Shown: positions 1 to 9,839, counted from the first letter of the stretch. The stretch: 32,272 nt of DNA from an uncultured Prevotella sp. (GCA_905236875.1 CAJOQT010000071.1:1-32272); one strand, 5' to 3'. Notes: a model not told the origin generated them from the letters alone. A program made the numbers and translations.

Positions 1-112
1 ACTCCCCGAGGCCAAAGGCCGATAACTCCCCTTAACTCCCTTTAACTCCACAAGGTCTTTGCAAGCAAAGCGGCAAAGCCGAGCGGAGCAAATGCGAAAC
101 TAAAATCATAAA

Positions 113-139
113 ATAAAAAAAGAGAAACTCACGTTTCTC
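113..139 (-). terminator. Intrinsic terminator downstream of tRNA-Arg
   Basis: Minus strand GAGAAAC-GTGA-GTTTCTC (7-bp stem) followed by a T7 run, just 3' of the tRNA. Confidence 0.8.
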
Positions 140-145
140 ATTCAG

Positions 146-217
146 TACCCCGACCGAGAATCGAACTCGGAACTAAGCTTTAGGAGAGCCTTGTTATATC
201 CATTTAACTATCAGGGC
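146..217 (-). tRNA. tRNA-Arg (anticodon CCU)
   Basis: Reverse complement GCCCTGATAGTTAAATGGATATAACAAGGCTCTCCTAAAGCTTAGTTCCGAGTTCGATTCTCGGTCGGGGTA folds as a full cloverleaf: acceptor GCCCTGA/TCGGGGT with G-U wobbles, anticodon stem AGGCT/AGCTT with loop CTCCTAA, T arm CCGAG-TTCGATT-CTCGG. Confidence 0.93.
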
Positions 218-349
218 TACTTGTTTTGTGGTGAAAGGCTGCGATTAAGCGAGGGCAGTGATGTTAGCATCGATTCTTGCGTCTCTTCGGTAGCAAGCGA
301 CCAGAGGCCGGGCGGCCAAGCGTGAGCAGGCTCGCAGGCTTTCTGCCTG

Positions 350-357
350 CAAAGGTA
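350..357 (-). promoter_or_regulatory. Putative Bacteroidetes -7 element (TACCTTTG) for the tRNA-Arg transcript
   Basis: Minus strand TACCTTTG about 130 nt upstream of the tRNA; the -33 box is weak (TTTT). Confidence 0.5.
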
Positions 358-518
358 CGAAAAAAATGATAGAATAAAAAATAAAAGAATAAAAATTCTA
401 TCCCATTCATCAAATAAAGTAGGATAGCGTCGGATAAATCGGGAAAAAACATAAATAATTTGTGTTTTTTTTGCCAGTTCATTAAACCTCGGGGAATCTT
501 TTGCGTCAAATATAAGTT

Positions 519-3017
519 ATGCAAAAAACTATACTGACTTTTTTATTGTCGCTATGTACTATTGTAGCGAGTTGGGCGCAGGGTACCGTTCGTGGTCATG
601 TGGTCGAAAAACAAACAAGTGATGCCTTGGAGTTTGCTAATGTTCGCGTGTTGCAGGGCACGAAGTTTATCAAAGGTGCAATCACTGACAGTGAGGGTGC
701 GTTCAATATCACGGGGCTCGGCTATGGCAGCTATACGCTCCAGGTGACATCTATTGGCTTTAAGGATGTGACCAAAGAGTTCACGCTGTCGAAGGAGAAC
801 AACCGTGTGACGTTTACCTCCATCTACATGGCCGAGGATGCACAGAGTATCGGTGAGGTAGAGGTACGCGGACAGCGTTCGCAGATGAAGCTGGAGGTTG
901 ACCGTAAGGTGTTTACGGTTGATCAGGTGTTGGCGGCTGCCGGCGGCTCTGCCAGTGAGTTGTTGGAGAATATCCCCTCGATTGAGGTAACCACTGACGG
1001 TGAGATCTCACTGCGTGGCAACTCCAGCGTGGAGGTGTGGATCAACGGCAAGGCCAGCGGACTGACCAGCGACAACCGCTACGAGGTGTTGCAGCAGATT
1101 CCTGCGGAGAGCATTGAGAAGATCGAGGTGATAGACAATCCTTCGGCCAAGTACTCGCCCGAAGGGTCGGCAGGTATCATTAATATTGTGCTGAAACGTG
1201 ACCGCATGGCTGGCTACTATGGATCGGTGAGGGGTGGCATGAACACACGCGGCGGCTGGAACACGGGTGTGAACTTCAACTATACCAGCGGCATTTTCGA
1301 TGCATACGCCAATATTGGCTACCGTCACCGCAAAGGCAAGGGCGGCAGCCTGAGCGAACAGCAGTACCTGAACACGAATACCTACCAGAACTATGAGGGT
1401 GAGAGTGAGAACGGTGGCGGAAGCCTCTTCTCACGAGCAGGACTGACCTGGCACATGACACGTAAGGATGACCTGTCATTGACGGGTATGATGATGAACG
1501 GCAAACGTGACAACAGCAGTACGACCCCTTACCACTACGGCACCATAGGCGCTCCGCAGGACACCTACCAGCAGCTGCGCTACAACAGTTCTAAAGGCGA
1601 CAACCACATGTATAACGTGGAACTGGACTACCAGCACAACTTCTCTGACACGCATAAACTGGACTTCAACGTGTCGTTCGGACGCTGGAAGAGCGACAAC
1701 GACAACTACTATCAGGACTCTATCTTCTTCATGGATGGCGTGACACCCACGCAATATGCCTATCAGTATCGTCCGTCGTATGTGAACAACCGCTCATGGG
1801 AAGCCAGGCTGGACTACGAGAACCAGATAACAGAGAACTTCAAACTGGAGGCCGGTTACGAGGGACGTTTCTCGCATGAGAACACACCGCAGGAGAGTTG
1901 GATAGACAACACCAGCTGGAGCGGCGGCAACATGAAGTTGGACGAGGCATACTACAACCGATTCATCTACGACATGGACGTACATGCCCTCTATGCCACA
2001 GTGAATGCCAAGCTGTGGGGACGGCTGGGCGTGATGGCAGGTCTGCGCGGAGAGTACTGGAAGGTGTTTACAGAGAGCTATTCGTACGAGCAGGAGCACA
2101 ACCCTGCCCTGCGTGACGAGCCGTTCAAGAAGGACTATTTCCAGCTGTTCCCCTCGCTTTTCCTGAATTATGAATTGACAGAGACCTCACAGCTGCAGCT
2201 GAACTATACACGAAGGCTGCGCCGTCCGTGGGGCGGACAGCTCAATTCGTTCAAGAATACCAGTGACGCATCGATGATTCAGTTTGGTAACCCGTTGCTG
2301 ACGCCGGAATATACCCATTCCTTCTCGCTGAACTACCTGAAGACATGGGACAAGCACACCTTGAGCATCTCAACCTACTACCGTCCCACCACCGACGTGA
2401 TACAGCGCATCCGCTGGCAAAGCACGACAGACGGAATGATGTACATGACCAGTGAGAATCTGGCCAAGCGACAGAATGCCGGTGTCGAGATTATCGGCAA
2501 GAACTCACTCTGGCGTGTGCTCGACCTGACGACGACGCTCAACGGCTACTACTCGAAGCTGGATGACTTCTCATACGTCATCGATGGACAGACGGTGACT
2601 GGCGAGGGGCAGGAGAACTTCTCTTGGAACGCCCGCATTCTGGCTTCGCTCATGCTGCCCTATGACATCTCCATCCAGACAACGGGTAACCTGCGCTCGC
2701 GTGGCGTCATCACCCAGGGTTATCGTCGCAGTAACGCTTCCATGGACATCGGTTTGCGCAAGACCTTCTTCAACAAACAGTTAGCGTTAGCCATCAACTG
2801 GCGCGATGTCTTTGGCTCACGCCACTGGGAGAACTATACGTCGAGTGACACCTTCTGGCGTCACCAGAAGAACTGGCGCAAGCCCGCCGTCAATATCCAG
2901 TTGACGTGGAATTTCGGAAATATGGGTACAAAGAAACGTACTGACGATCAAGACGGTCAGGGCGGTTCTGAGGAGGTGACGCCAACTTACGACAATGTGG
3001 GTGGTGGTGATTTCTAA
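519..3017 (+). CDS. TonB-dependent receptor-like outer membrane protein (N-terminal CarboxypepD_reg-like domain, outer-membrane beta-barrel)
   Basis: 832-aa ORF with signal peptide, GTVRGHVVEKQTSDALEFANV CarboxypepD_reg-like start, plug-like SIEVTTDGEISLRGNSSVEVWINGK and IEVIDNPSAKYSPEGSAGIINIVLK. Confidence 0.88.
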   Translation: MQKTILTFLLSLCTIVASWAQGTVRGHVVEKQTSDALEFANVRVLQGTKFIKGAITDSEGAFNITGLGYGSYTLQVTSIGFKDVTKEFTLSKENNRVTFTSIYMAEDAQSIGEVEVRGQRSQMKLEVDRKVFTVDQVLAAAGGSASELLENIPSIEVTTDGEISLRGNSSVEVWINGKASGLTSDNRYEVLQQIPAESIEKIEVIDNPSAKYSPEGSAGIINIVLKRDRMAGYYGSVRGGMNTRGGWNTGVNFNYTSGIFDAYANIGYRHRKGKGGSLSEQQYLNTNTYQNYEGESENGGGSLFSRAGLTWHMTRKDDLSLTGMMMNGKRDNSSTTPYHYGTIGAPQDTYQQLRYNSSKGDNHMYNVELDYQHNFSDTHKLDFNVSFGRWKSDNDNYYQDSIFFMDGVTPTQYAYQYRPSYVNNRSWEARLDYENQITENFKLEAGYEGRFSHENTPQESWIDNTSWSGGNMKLDEAYYNRFIYDMDVHALYATVNAKLWGRLGVMAGLRGEYWKVFTESYSYEQEHNPALRDEPFKKDYFQLFPSLFLNYELTETSQLQLNYTRRLRRPWGGQLNSFKNTSDASMIQFGNPLLTPEYTHSFSLNYLKTWDKHTLSISTYYRPTTDVIQRIRWQSTTDGMMYMTSENLAKRQNAGVEIIGKNSLWRVLDLTTTLNGYYSKLDDFSYVIDGQTVTGEGQENFSWNARILASLMLPYDISIQTTGNLRSRGVITQGYRRSNASMDIGLRKTFFNKQLALAINWRDVFGSRHWENYTSSDTFWRHQKNWRKPAVNIQLTWNFGNMGTKKRTDDQDGQGGSEEVTPTYDNVGGGDF

Positions 3018-3032
3018 ATGTATAAGACAATG

Positions 3033-3731
3033 TCAGCTGTGCGTAAATCCTAAGGTCAGCACGCTGAACCGGATGCCAGGTGCCTGACGAAGGGCTGAAC
3101 CGCAGGCAATAATGGTGGCTCCTGTCGTGGTGACATCATCGACAAGGAGAACGTGTTTGTTTGTGAGTTGTGCTGCGTTGGCAGCTTTGAACTGCTGTTC
3201 TACATTTTTCAGACGTTCCCAACGGTCCAGTTGTGTCTGGCTTTGCTGGAAGTGTAAACGAATAACGGCATCCTCTACCACGGGGATGCCTGTTTCTTTG
3301 TTGATGCCCCGTGCTATCATCGTACTCTGGTTATAGCCTCGCTTTTGCTGGCGTTGCCGTGCCAGTGGTATAGGTACGATGGCATCGATGCCGTCGAAGA
3401 ATCCGCTCTCCGCAATTTCCCTTGTCATAGCCTGTCCCATAGCTATGCCGATTTCAGGCTGGTTGTGGTACTTCAGGTCGTAGATGATGTTGCTGGTCTT
3501 CGTATGTGACGCAAAGTAAAACCAGGCGGTGGCTCGTTCCAGGGGCAAGAGTCCCCAAAACAGCTGTGCCATGATGTTCTCTTCTGCCTTGAGGTGGAAA
3601 TTGGTGCGTGGCAGCTCATTGCTGCATGTCTGACAGATGAACTCCTCGTCTGCGTCGAGTCTCCTTCCGCACATGACGCATGGCCGTGGAGATATCAGGT
3701 CAATCAGCTGAGTCCAGATATTCGTCTTCAT
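3033..3731 (-). CDS. ComF family protein / phosphoribosyltransferase
   Basis: N-terminal CxxC zinc-finger motifs (CVMCGRRLD...CQTC), PRPP motif VLLVDDVTTTGAT, KRGYNQS motif. Confidence 0.9.
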   Translation of the reverse strand: MKTNIWTQLIDLISPRPCVMCGRRLDADEEFICQTCSNELPRTNFHLKAEENIMAQLFWGLLPLERATAWFYFASHTKTSNIIYDLKYHNQPEIGIAMGQAMTREIAESGFFDGIDAIVPIPLARQRQQKRGYNQSTMIARGINKETGIPVVEDAVIRLHFQQSQTQLDRWERLKNVEQQFKAANAAQLTNKHVLLVDDVTTTGATIIACGSALRQAPGIRFSVLTLGFTHS

Positions 3732-4188
3732 TTTCTACCTCCATACATTGACGGATAATATCGAACGTAAAGCCCCGACTGACGGCAAAACGGATTAGCT
3801 TCTGATTCAACTCATAGTCACTCTGAGCCTTCGTTGAACGCCGCTTCTGTTTCAGCAAAGGCCGTAAGACGTTCAGGTATTCCTCATCGCTGACATCATC
3901 AAGTACGCGCTGGCGGATGTCGTCGTCGATATGTTTCTGCCACAATGCCTGTTCCACCTTGCGTCTTCCCCATTTGTTGTAACGGATCTTATCAAGCACA
4001 AAGGCTCTTGCGTAGCGTTCATCATCGATGTAACGGTCCTTGAGCAGCCGTTCCATGATACGTGCCTGCGCATCGTCGGCAATCTCCCAGCGGTGCATCT
4101 TTTCTGTCATCTCCCACTGACAGTGCTCACCTTGTGCACAGAGTGCCGAAAGGCGTAGGAGAGCTTCCTTCTCACTTATCTGTTTCAT
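3700..4188 (-). CDS. recX: Regulatory protein RecX
   Basis: 162 aa with RecX-like repeats (RLLKDRYIDDERYARAFV, KWGRRKVEQALWQKHID); overlaps the start of the comF ORF. Confidence 0.85.
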   Translation of the reverse strand: MKQISEKEALLRLSALCAQGEHCQWEMTEKMHRWEIADDAQARIMERLLKDRYIDDERYARAFVLDKIRYNKWGRRKVEQALWQKHIDDDIRQRVLDDVSDEEYLNVLRPLLKQKRRSTKAQSDYELNQKLIRFAVSRGFTFDIIRQCMEVENEDEYLDSAD

Positions 4189-5072
4189 TGTCTTGCTCTG
4201 ATAAATCGTTGTTTCCCAAATTGGTCGTTTTTGATTTCGATGTCGTGGTACGACATCTTGCTTAACATCTCTACTAACTCATTCGCATAGAGTGGATTGA
4301 TTTCGAAATACAGCCATCCGTTCTCCTTGAGTGCTCTCTGTGCGTAGATGGCAATGCTGCGGTAGAAGAGCAACGGGTCGTTGTCAGGCACGAACAAGGC
4401 TTCTTCAGGTTCCCAGTCGAGCACGTTCCGTTCCATCTGCTGTCTTTCATGTTCACAGACGTACGGCGGGTTGCTGACGATGAGGTCCCAGGAGGGACGT
4501 CCGTTGTCCGTTGTTCCTCCCCTATCGGGGGAGGTCAGGAGGGGGCTTATAGACAGGACATCCACTTGCTCAAACGTTACTTTTGCGCCCAGTCGTTTGG
4601 CATTTCTTTGTGCTATATTCAGTGCTTTGCCAGAGATGTCCCATCCTGTCACCTCCACATCTTGGTCTTTGAGGTTGAGAGCTATAGTACAGGCGATGCA
4701 GCCACTGCCCGTTCCGATGTCGAGGATACGAGCCTTGTGTGGCGGATACCCTTGTGAATGAGTGACAAGGTCACACAGCCATTGGGTCTCCGGTCTGGGA
4801 ATGAGAATGCCTGGTTCCACGTAGAACCGCCGTTCGCAAAACTCCGCTTCGCCCAGCACATACTGCACAGGCTCTCCCTGCTCCAGCCGATGGGCCAGCT
4901 GTTCCAGCTCCTCTTGTGGCAGGTCAGCATCACGTTCCATCAACAGGTCGCTCAAGGTCAGTCCGTAGCGAATCTCAAACACCATACGTGCTATAGCCTT
5001 CGCCTCGTCATTGTCATACAGCGGCACCAGCCGCTGCCAAAGTTTTCTGTAAGCGTTCATCGTTTTGTTCAT
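4185..5072 (-). CDS. prmC: Peptide chain release factor N5-glutamine methyltransferase
   Basis: SAM-binding DIGTGSGCIA and catalytic NPPYV motifs. ORF track begins at a GTG (5102); ATG at 5072 or 5060 is more likely. Carries a repeat-derived insertion SPLLTSPDRGGTTDNGRPS. Confidence 0.92.
   Translation of the reverse strand: MNKTMNAYRKLWQRLVPLYDNDEAKAIARMVFEIRYGLTLSDLLMERDADLPQEELEQLAHRLEQGEPVQYVLGEAEFCERRFYVEPGILIPRPETQWLCDLVTHSQGYPPHKARILDIGTGSGCIACTIALNLKDQDVEVTGWDISGKALNIAQRNAKRLGAKVTFEQVDVLSISPLLTSPDRGGTTDNGRPSWDLIVSNPPYVCEHERQQMERNVLDWEPEEALFVPDNDPLLFYRSIAIYAQRALKENGWLYFEINPLYANELVEMLSKMSYHDIEIKNDQFGKQRFIRARQ
4499..4546. repeat. GTCCGTT heptads plus GC-rich hairpin module inside prmC
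   Basis: GTCCGTT GTCCGTT GTT CCTCCCC-TATC-GGGGGAGG TCA GGAGGGGG. Confidence 0.8.
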
Positions 5073-5101
5073 TGTCAGCGGGTGAACCGCAGGACCACAC
5101 A

Positions 5102-5116
5102 CTGTTGTCCGTTGTC
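5102..5116. repeat. GTCCGTT-family tail upstream of prmC
   Basis: CTGTTGTCCGTTGTC, matching the tails at 22934, 24378, 30480 and 30514. Confidence 0.6.
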
Positions 5117-5206
5117 AGCGCAGCTTTTGGGGTACAAATGTAATTAAAATACGTTACGTCTCCAAACTTTTCCTCTGATTTTGTCGTGAATATCATACAA
5201 ATTGCG

Positions 5207-5214
5207 TATTTTTG
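5207..5214 (+). promoter_or_regulatory. Putative -7 element TATTTTTG upstream of the prolyl oligopeptidase gene
   Basis: TATTTTTG with TTTG at 5180-5183 (spacing 23, slightly long). It lies inside the over-extended ORF start, supporting the ATG at 5235. Confidence 0.45.
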
Positions 5215-5234
5215 CAACATCATTTGATAATAAT

Positions 5235-7343
5235 ATGAAAAGAAACATCCTTATTCTTATGGCAGCAATAGCAACGACAGCCGCTACTGCACAAAGCATT
5301 CAGTATCCAAAAGCCTTCAAAGACGGCACAGTAGATAACTATTTCGGCACTATGGTCGCTGACCCCTACCGCTGGTTGGAAAACGACACCAGCACCCAAA
5401 CGGCAGCTTGGGTGGAGGCCGAGAACAGGGTGACCAACGCCTATCTGCAAAAGATACCCTTCCGACAGAAACTGCTGAAGCGTCTGACGGAGTTGGCTAA
5501 CTACGAAAAGATTGGCGCTCCAATCAAACGTTACGGCAAATGGTACTTCTATAAGAACAACGGCCTGCAAAACCAGAGCGTGTTGTATGTGATGGATGAA
5601 TTGGGCAGTACGCCGCGTGTGTTTCTTGATCCGAATACGTTGAGCGACGACGGAACAGTGGCACTGAAAGGCGTCTATTTCTCGCACAATGGCCGTTGGG
5701 CGGCTTACAGCATTTCACGATCAGGAAGCGACTGGCAGGAGTTCTATGTCATTGACCTGCAGACGGGTCGTCTGACAGATGACCATATCGTATGGGCCAA
5801 GTTCTCTGGTGCTGCCTGGCTGGGCGACGGTTTCTACTACAGTGCATACGATGCTCCAGAGGCAGGCAGGGAGTTCTCTAACGTCAATGAGACACAGAAG
5901 ATCTACTACCATCGTTTGGGTACACCGCAATCGGACGATGTGCTGTTCTATCAGAATCCCGCCAACCCCAAACGCTTCTACGATGTTGATGTCAATGAGG
6001 AGGAGACCGTGATGTACCTCTATGAGAGTGGAGCAGGTTCTGGCAACAACCTCTATGTGCGTGACCTGCGTCAAGCTGGGTCACAGTTCATCCAGATGAC
6101 CTCCGATATGGACTATTTTTATAGTCCCGTGCTGACTGATGGTGACAAACTCTACATCTATAGCAACTATGGTGCTCCCAAAGGTCATATCATGGTGGCA
6201 GACATCCATCGTCCAGGAGTCGGCGACTGGCAGGAGCTGATACCCGAACAGCAGAATGCCATTGGTGACATCAATGTCATTGACCACCGGCTTTTCGTCA
6301 CCTATCAGCAGGATGCCTCTGACCATGCATACATCTATGGACTTGACGGACGGCTCCAGCATGAGGTACGTCTGCCATCGGTGGGCAGCGTAGGATTTGC
6401 CGGTGATAAAAAAGAGCCAGAATGCTTCTATACCTTCACTTCGTTCACACAGCCTGGAACCATTTATCGTTATGATATAGACCGTAATGAAAGTACGCTC
6501 TACTCGGCTCCCCAGATTAAGTTCCGTCAGGATGACTATACCAGTTGCCAAGTGTTCTTCCAGAGTAAAGACGGTACACGCATACCTATGTTCCTAACCT
6601 ACAAGAAGGGCTTGAAACTGAATGGCAAGAACCCCGTCTATCTCTATGGATATGGAGGTTTCAATGTCCCACTGCCCCCCAACTTCTCCGCCTTGCGTAT
6701 TCCGTTCCTGGAGAGTGGCGGCATCTATGCTCAGGTCAACTTGCGTGGCGGAAGCGAGTATGGCGAGGAGTGGCATCTGGCTGGTACGAAGATGAACAAA
6801 CAGAATGTCTTTGATGACTTCATCGGTGCTGCCGAATGGCTCATCAGCCAGGGATACACGTCCAGTGAGAAGCTTGCCATCGTAGGCGGTTCTAACGGGG
6901 GATTGCTCGTTGGAGCCTGTATGACACAGCGTCCAGAACTCTTCCGTGTGGCAATCCCTGAGGTGGGGGTGATGGACATGCTGCGCTACCATAAGTTCAC
7001 CATTGGCTGGAACTGGGCGTCAGACTACGGCACCAGCGAGGATTCACGTGAGATGTTTGAGTATCTGTATGGCTACTCTCCGCTCCACAACCTGAAGCCT
7101 GGCACGGCCTATCCTGCCACACTGGTCACCACAGCCGACCACGACGATCGTGTGGTGCCCGCTCATTCTTTCAAGTTTGCTGCAACGCTACAGGAGTGTC
7201 ACCAGGGCTCCAACCCCGTGCTGATCCGTGTCGACACCAAGGCTGGTCACGGTGGCGGCAAACCTCTTGCCAAAGTGTTGGAGGAACAGGCCGACATCTA
7301 TGGCTTCATTATGTATAACATGGGTATGAAATTGAGAAATTGA
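5235..7343 (+). CDS. Prolyl oligopeptidase family serine peptidase (S9A), secreted
   Basis: Signal peptide MKRNILILMAAIATTAATAQ; nucleophile motif GGSNGGLL, DHDDRVVP and GHGGGKP complete the triad. ORF-track start 5202 is a TTG. Confidence 0.93.
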   Translation: MKRNILILMAAIATTAATAQSIQYPKAFKDGTVDNYFGTMVADPYRWLENDTSTQTAAWVEAENRVTNAYLQKIPFRQKLLKRLTELANYEKIGAPIKRYGKWYFYKNNGLQNQSVLYVMDELGSTPRVFLDPNTLSDDGTVALKGVYFSHNGRWAAYSISRSGSDWQEFYVIDLQTGRLTDDHIVWAKFSGAAWLGDGFYYSAYDAPEAGREFSNVNETQKIYYHRLGTPQSDDVLFYQNPANPKRFYDVDVNEEETVMYLYESGAGSGNNLYVRDLRQAGSQFIQMTSDMDYFYSPVLTDGDKLYIYSNYGAPKGHIMVADIHRPGVGDWQELIPEQQNAIGDINVIDHRLFVTYQQDASDHAYIYGLDGRLQHEVRLPSVGSVGFAGDKKEPECFYTFTSFTQPGTIYRYDIDRNESTLYSAPQIKFRQDDYTSCQVFFQSKDGTRIPMFLTYKKGLKLNGKNPVYLYGYGGFNVPLPPNFSALRIPFLESGGIYAQVNLRGGSEYGEEWHLAGTKMNKQNVFDDFIGAAEWLISQGYTSSEKLAIVGGSNGGLLVGACMTQRPELFRVAIPEVGVMDMLRYHKFTIGWNWASDYGTSEDSREMFEYLYGYSPLHNLKPGTAYPATLVTTADHDDRVVPAHSFKFAATLQECHQGSNPVLIRVDTKAGHGGGKPLAKVLEEQADIYGFIMYNMGMKLRN

Positions 7344-7347
7344 GACG

Positions 7348-9711
7348 ATGAAAAAGAACGTATTATTACAAACCCAGCTTCTGTTAGGAATAATGGCTTT
7401 GACGGTAGTCCTGACAGGCTGTCAGAAAACAATGGATATGGAACAGCAGATAGATGAACTCTACAACAAGATGCCGCAAGAAGAGCGCATCGCACAGTTA
7501 CGAAGCATGTATATGGACGAGCTCTTCGACGAGCAGGGTAACCTCGATACGGTCAAGTGTAAGGAACTGATACCCTACGGTATTGGCCACTTCTCGCAGT
7601 TCTGTCTGCAGCAGCCGAGGGAACCGAATGAGCTTCGTGACCGTGTGGCAGCTGTTCAGGACTGGCTGATGCACCATACACCCAATGGCATCCCTGCTTT
7701 GATGCATGAGGAAGTGCTCTCTGGCATAAACACAGTGGGATCAACCATCTATCCACAGCAGATAGGACAAGCCTGTTCGTTCAACACAGAACTGGCAGAG
7801 CTGAAGACTCGTCAGACCAGCACTGCCTTGCGTAAGATGGGTGGCATACTGGCACTCTCACCAATGGTTGATGTCTGTCGTATTCCTTCGTTCAACCGCT
7901 TGGAAGAGTCGTATGGCGAGGATGGCTATCTGTCGGCAGCAATGGGTTCGGCATTCGTTCGCGGACTACAGCAGGACGACCTGAAGAAGGGTGTCATGGC
8001 CTGCTCGAAGCATTATCTTGGCTATGGCGGTGGAGGAGAAACCGAAGAGAAAGAAATGATGGAGGAAATCCTGTTGCCCCATGAGGCGATGATTCGTCTG
8101 GCAGGCAGCAAATGCGTCATGCCAGGATACCATGAGGTGCATGGCACGAAGTGCGTGGCAAACAGCGAGATTCTGCGTGATATTCTGCGCGACTATCTTG
8201 GCTTCGACGGTATGGTGGTGAGCGACTACACTGCCATTGACCAGTTGCCTGATTTGGAGGATTCCATTCAAAAGGCTGCTACAGCCATCAATGGCGGCAA
8301 CGATGTCGATTTCCCCTTTGGTGCTAACTATCAGTATCTGCAGGTAGCCATCGACAAAGGACTGGTGAAACCCGAAATACTGGAGCGTGCCGTAAAGAAC
8401 GTGCTCCGACAGAAATTCCGTGCAGGACTTTTTGACAAGGATGCCTATCTTTATAGTTCCGGGAAAATCGTCCTTGATACTCCTGAGGAACGTAAGACCG
8501 CCTACGACATTGCCACCCAGTCGGTGGTATTGCTGGAAAACAATGGCGTGTTGCCGCTGAAAGACGTGAAGAACATCCTTCTCACTGGTCCCAACGCCAA
8601 TTCTATCTGGGCCATGTGTGGTGACTATACTTACCCAGCTATGTCCTATTTCTGGAAGATGAAGGAGGACGTTCCTGACAATCCCCATATTGTGAAACTG
8701 CTGGAGGGCATGAAAGACCGCAAACCGGAAGGTGTCAACCTGTTGTACTCACGTGGCTGTGACTGGACAGAAGACATTGAGACCAAATATGGCGAAATGG
8801 GTGATGCACGTGCATGGGAATATTATCTCCTGCACCGCAAGGTGGATTCTGGCGAGAAGGCCGACAAGGCAGAAGCCCTTCGCCTGGCCAGTCAGAGTGA
8901 TGTCATCGTGGCTGCTGTTGGTGAGAACGTCATGCTTTGTGGCGAGAACCGTGACCGTCAGAGTCTCCGTCTGCCTGGCAAACAGGAGCAGTTTGTCGAG
9001 GAGCTTATCAAGACGGGCAAACCTGTGGTGCTGGTCATCTTTGGTGGTCGGGCACAGGTGGTGTCAGGTCTTGCCGAACGCTGTGCCGCCGTCATCCAGG
9101 CCTGGTACCCTGGCGAGGAAGGCGGTCATGCCGTAGCCGACATCCTCTATGGCAATGTTTCGCCGTCAGCCAAGCTCTCTGTCAGCTATCCCAATACAGA
9201 ACTTAACGAGCCTGTCTGCTACAACCAATTGCAAGATGGTCAATTGTCAAATAGTCAGATATCCTGGCCTTTCGGCTATGGCTTAAGCTATACGACATTT
9301 GAATACAGCAACCTGAAGACAGACAAAGCTGTTTCGACAGCCGACCAAAGTATCAAACTGTCGTTTGAGGTGAAGAATACTGGAAAAATGGAAGCCGACG
9401 AGGTGGCGCAAGTCTATCTCTCGCCTACCACAGAAAACCAGCAGATACGTTCTATTCAGCTGCAGGGCTTTGCCCGCGTGTCGCTGAAGCCTGGCGAGAG
9501 CAAGACCGTCCGTGTCACACTCTACACAGAACAGTTTGGATTCTACAGTAATGATGGTCATCGCCAATGGAACATCTGTCCTGGTGATTTCCTAATCAAG
9601 GTAGGAAGCTCATCTGCCGATATCAAACTTCAGGAAACTGTGACCTTAAAAGGCGATGTTGTCAACAAACCGTTGAGAGAACATTACTTCTCATTGAGTG
9701 TAGCTGAATAG
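7348..9711 (+). CDS. Glycoside hydrolase family 3 lipoprotein (beta-glucosidase/xylosidase type)
   Basis: Lipobox-like VVLTGCQ, KHYLGYG, nucleophile motif GFDGMVVSDY, C-terminal WPFGYGLSYTTFEY and fibronectin III-like domain. Confidence 0.92.
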   Translation: MKKNVLLQTQLLLGIMALTVVLTGCQKTMDMEQQIDELYNKMPQEERIAQLRSMYMDELFDEQGNLDTVKCKELIPYGIGHFSQFCLQQPREPNELRDRVAAVQDWLMHHTPNGIPALMHEEVLSGINTVGSTIYPQQIGQACSFNTELAELKTRQTSTALRKMGGILALSPMVDVCRIPSFNRLEESYGEDGYLSAAMGSAFVRGLQQDDLKKGVMACSKHYLGYGGGGETEEKEMMEEILLPHEAMIRLAGSKCVMPGYHEVHGTKCVANSEILRDILRDYLGFDGMVVSDYTAIDQLPDLEDSIQKAATAINGGNDVDFPFGANYQYLQVAIDKGLVKPEILERAVKNVLRQKFRAGLFDKDAYLYSSGKIVLDTPEERKTAYDIATQSVVLLENNGVLPLKDVKNILLTGPNANSIWAMCGDYTYPAMSYFWKMKEDVPDNPHIVKLLEGMKDRKPEGVNLLYSRGCDWTEDIETKYGEMGDARAWEYYLLHRKVDSGEKADKAEALRLASQSDVIVAAVGENVMLCGENRDRQSLRLPGKQEQFVEELIKTGKPVVLVIFGGRAQVVSGLAERCAAVIQAWYPGEEGGHAVADILYGNVSPSAKLSVSYPNTELNEPVCYNQLQDGQLSNSQISWPFGYGLSYTTFEYSNLKTDKAVSTADQSIKLSFEVKNTGKMEADEVAQVYLSPTTENQQIRSIQLQGFARVSLKPGESKTVRVTLYTEQFGFYSNDGHRQWNICPGDFLIKVGSSSADIKLQETVTLKGDVVNKPLREHYFSLSVAE

Positions 9712-9721
9712 AAACTTATAT

Positions 9722-9748
9722 GCACCTTTAACCTTCGGTTTTAGGTGC
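9722..9748. terminator. Putative terminator hairpin after the GH3 gene
   Basis: GCACCT-TT-AACC-TTC-GGTT-TT-AGGTGC immediately after the stop; T-tract imperfect (TTTCGTT). Confidence 0.55.
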
Positions 9749-9784
9749 TTTCGTTCGGAAAAGAATAGAAAAATTGGTTTTTCT

Positions 9785-9815
9785 TTTGCATTTCACTCAC
9801 TTATTCGTACCTTTG
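9785..9815 (+). promoter_or_regulatory. Bacteroidetes-type promoter TTTG-N19-TACCTTTG
   Basis: TTTG at 9785-9788, TACCTTTG at 9808-9815, upstream of ATG 9840. Confidence 0.85.
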
Positions 9816-9839
9816 CACCGTTAAAAGTGTAATAGCAAC

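Noticed and set aside
264-524. 86-aa minus-strand ORF upstream of tRNA-Arg
   Set aside because: Covers AT-rich promoter and GC-rich leader; Phe/Leu-rich low-complexity product, no family resemblance.
9226-9265. CAATTG-containing segment in GH3 (NQLQDGQLSNSQIS) as another in-frame repeat insertion
   Set aside because: Only two CAATTG occurrences 15 nt apart with no clear 7-nt register; could be ordinary coding sequence.
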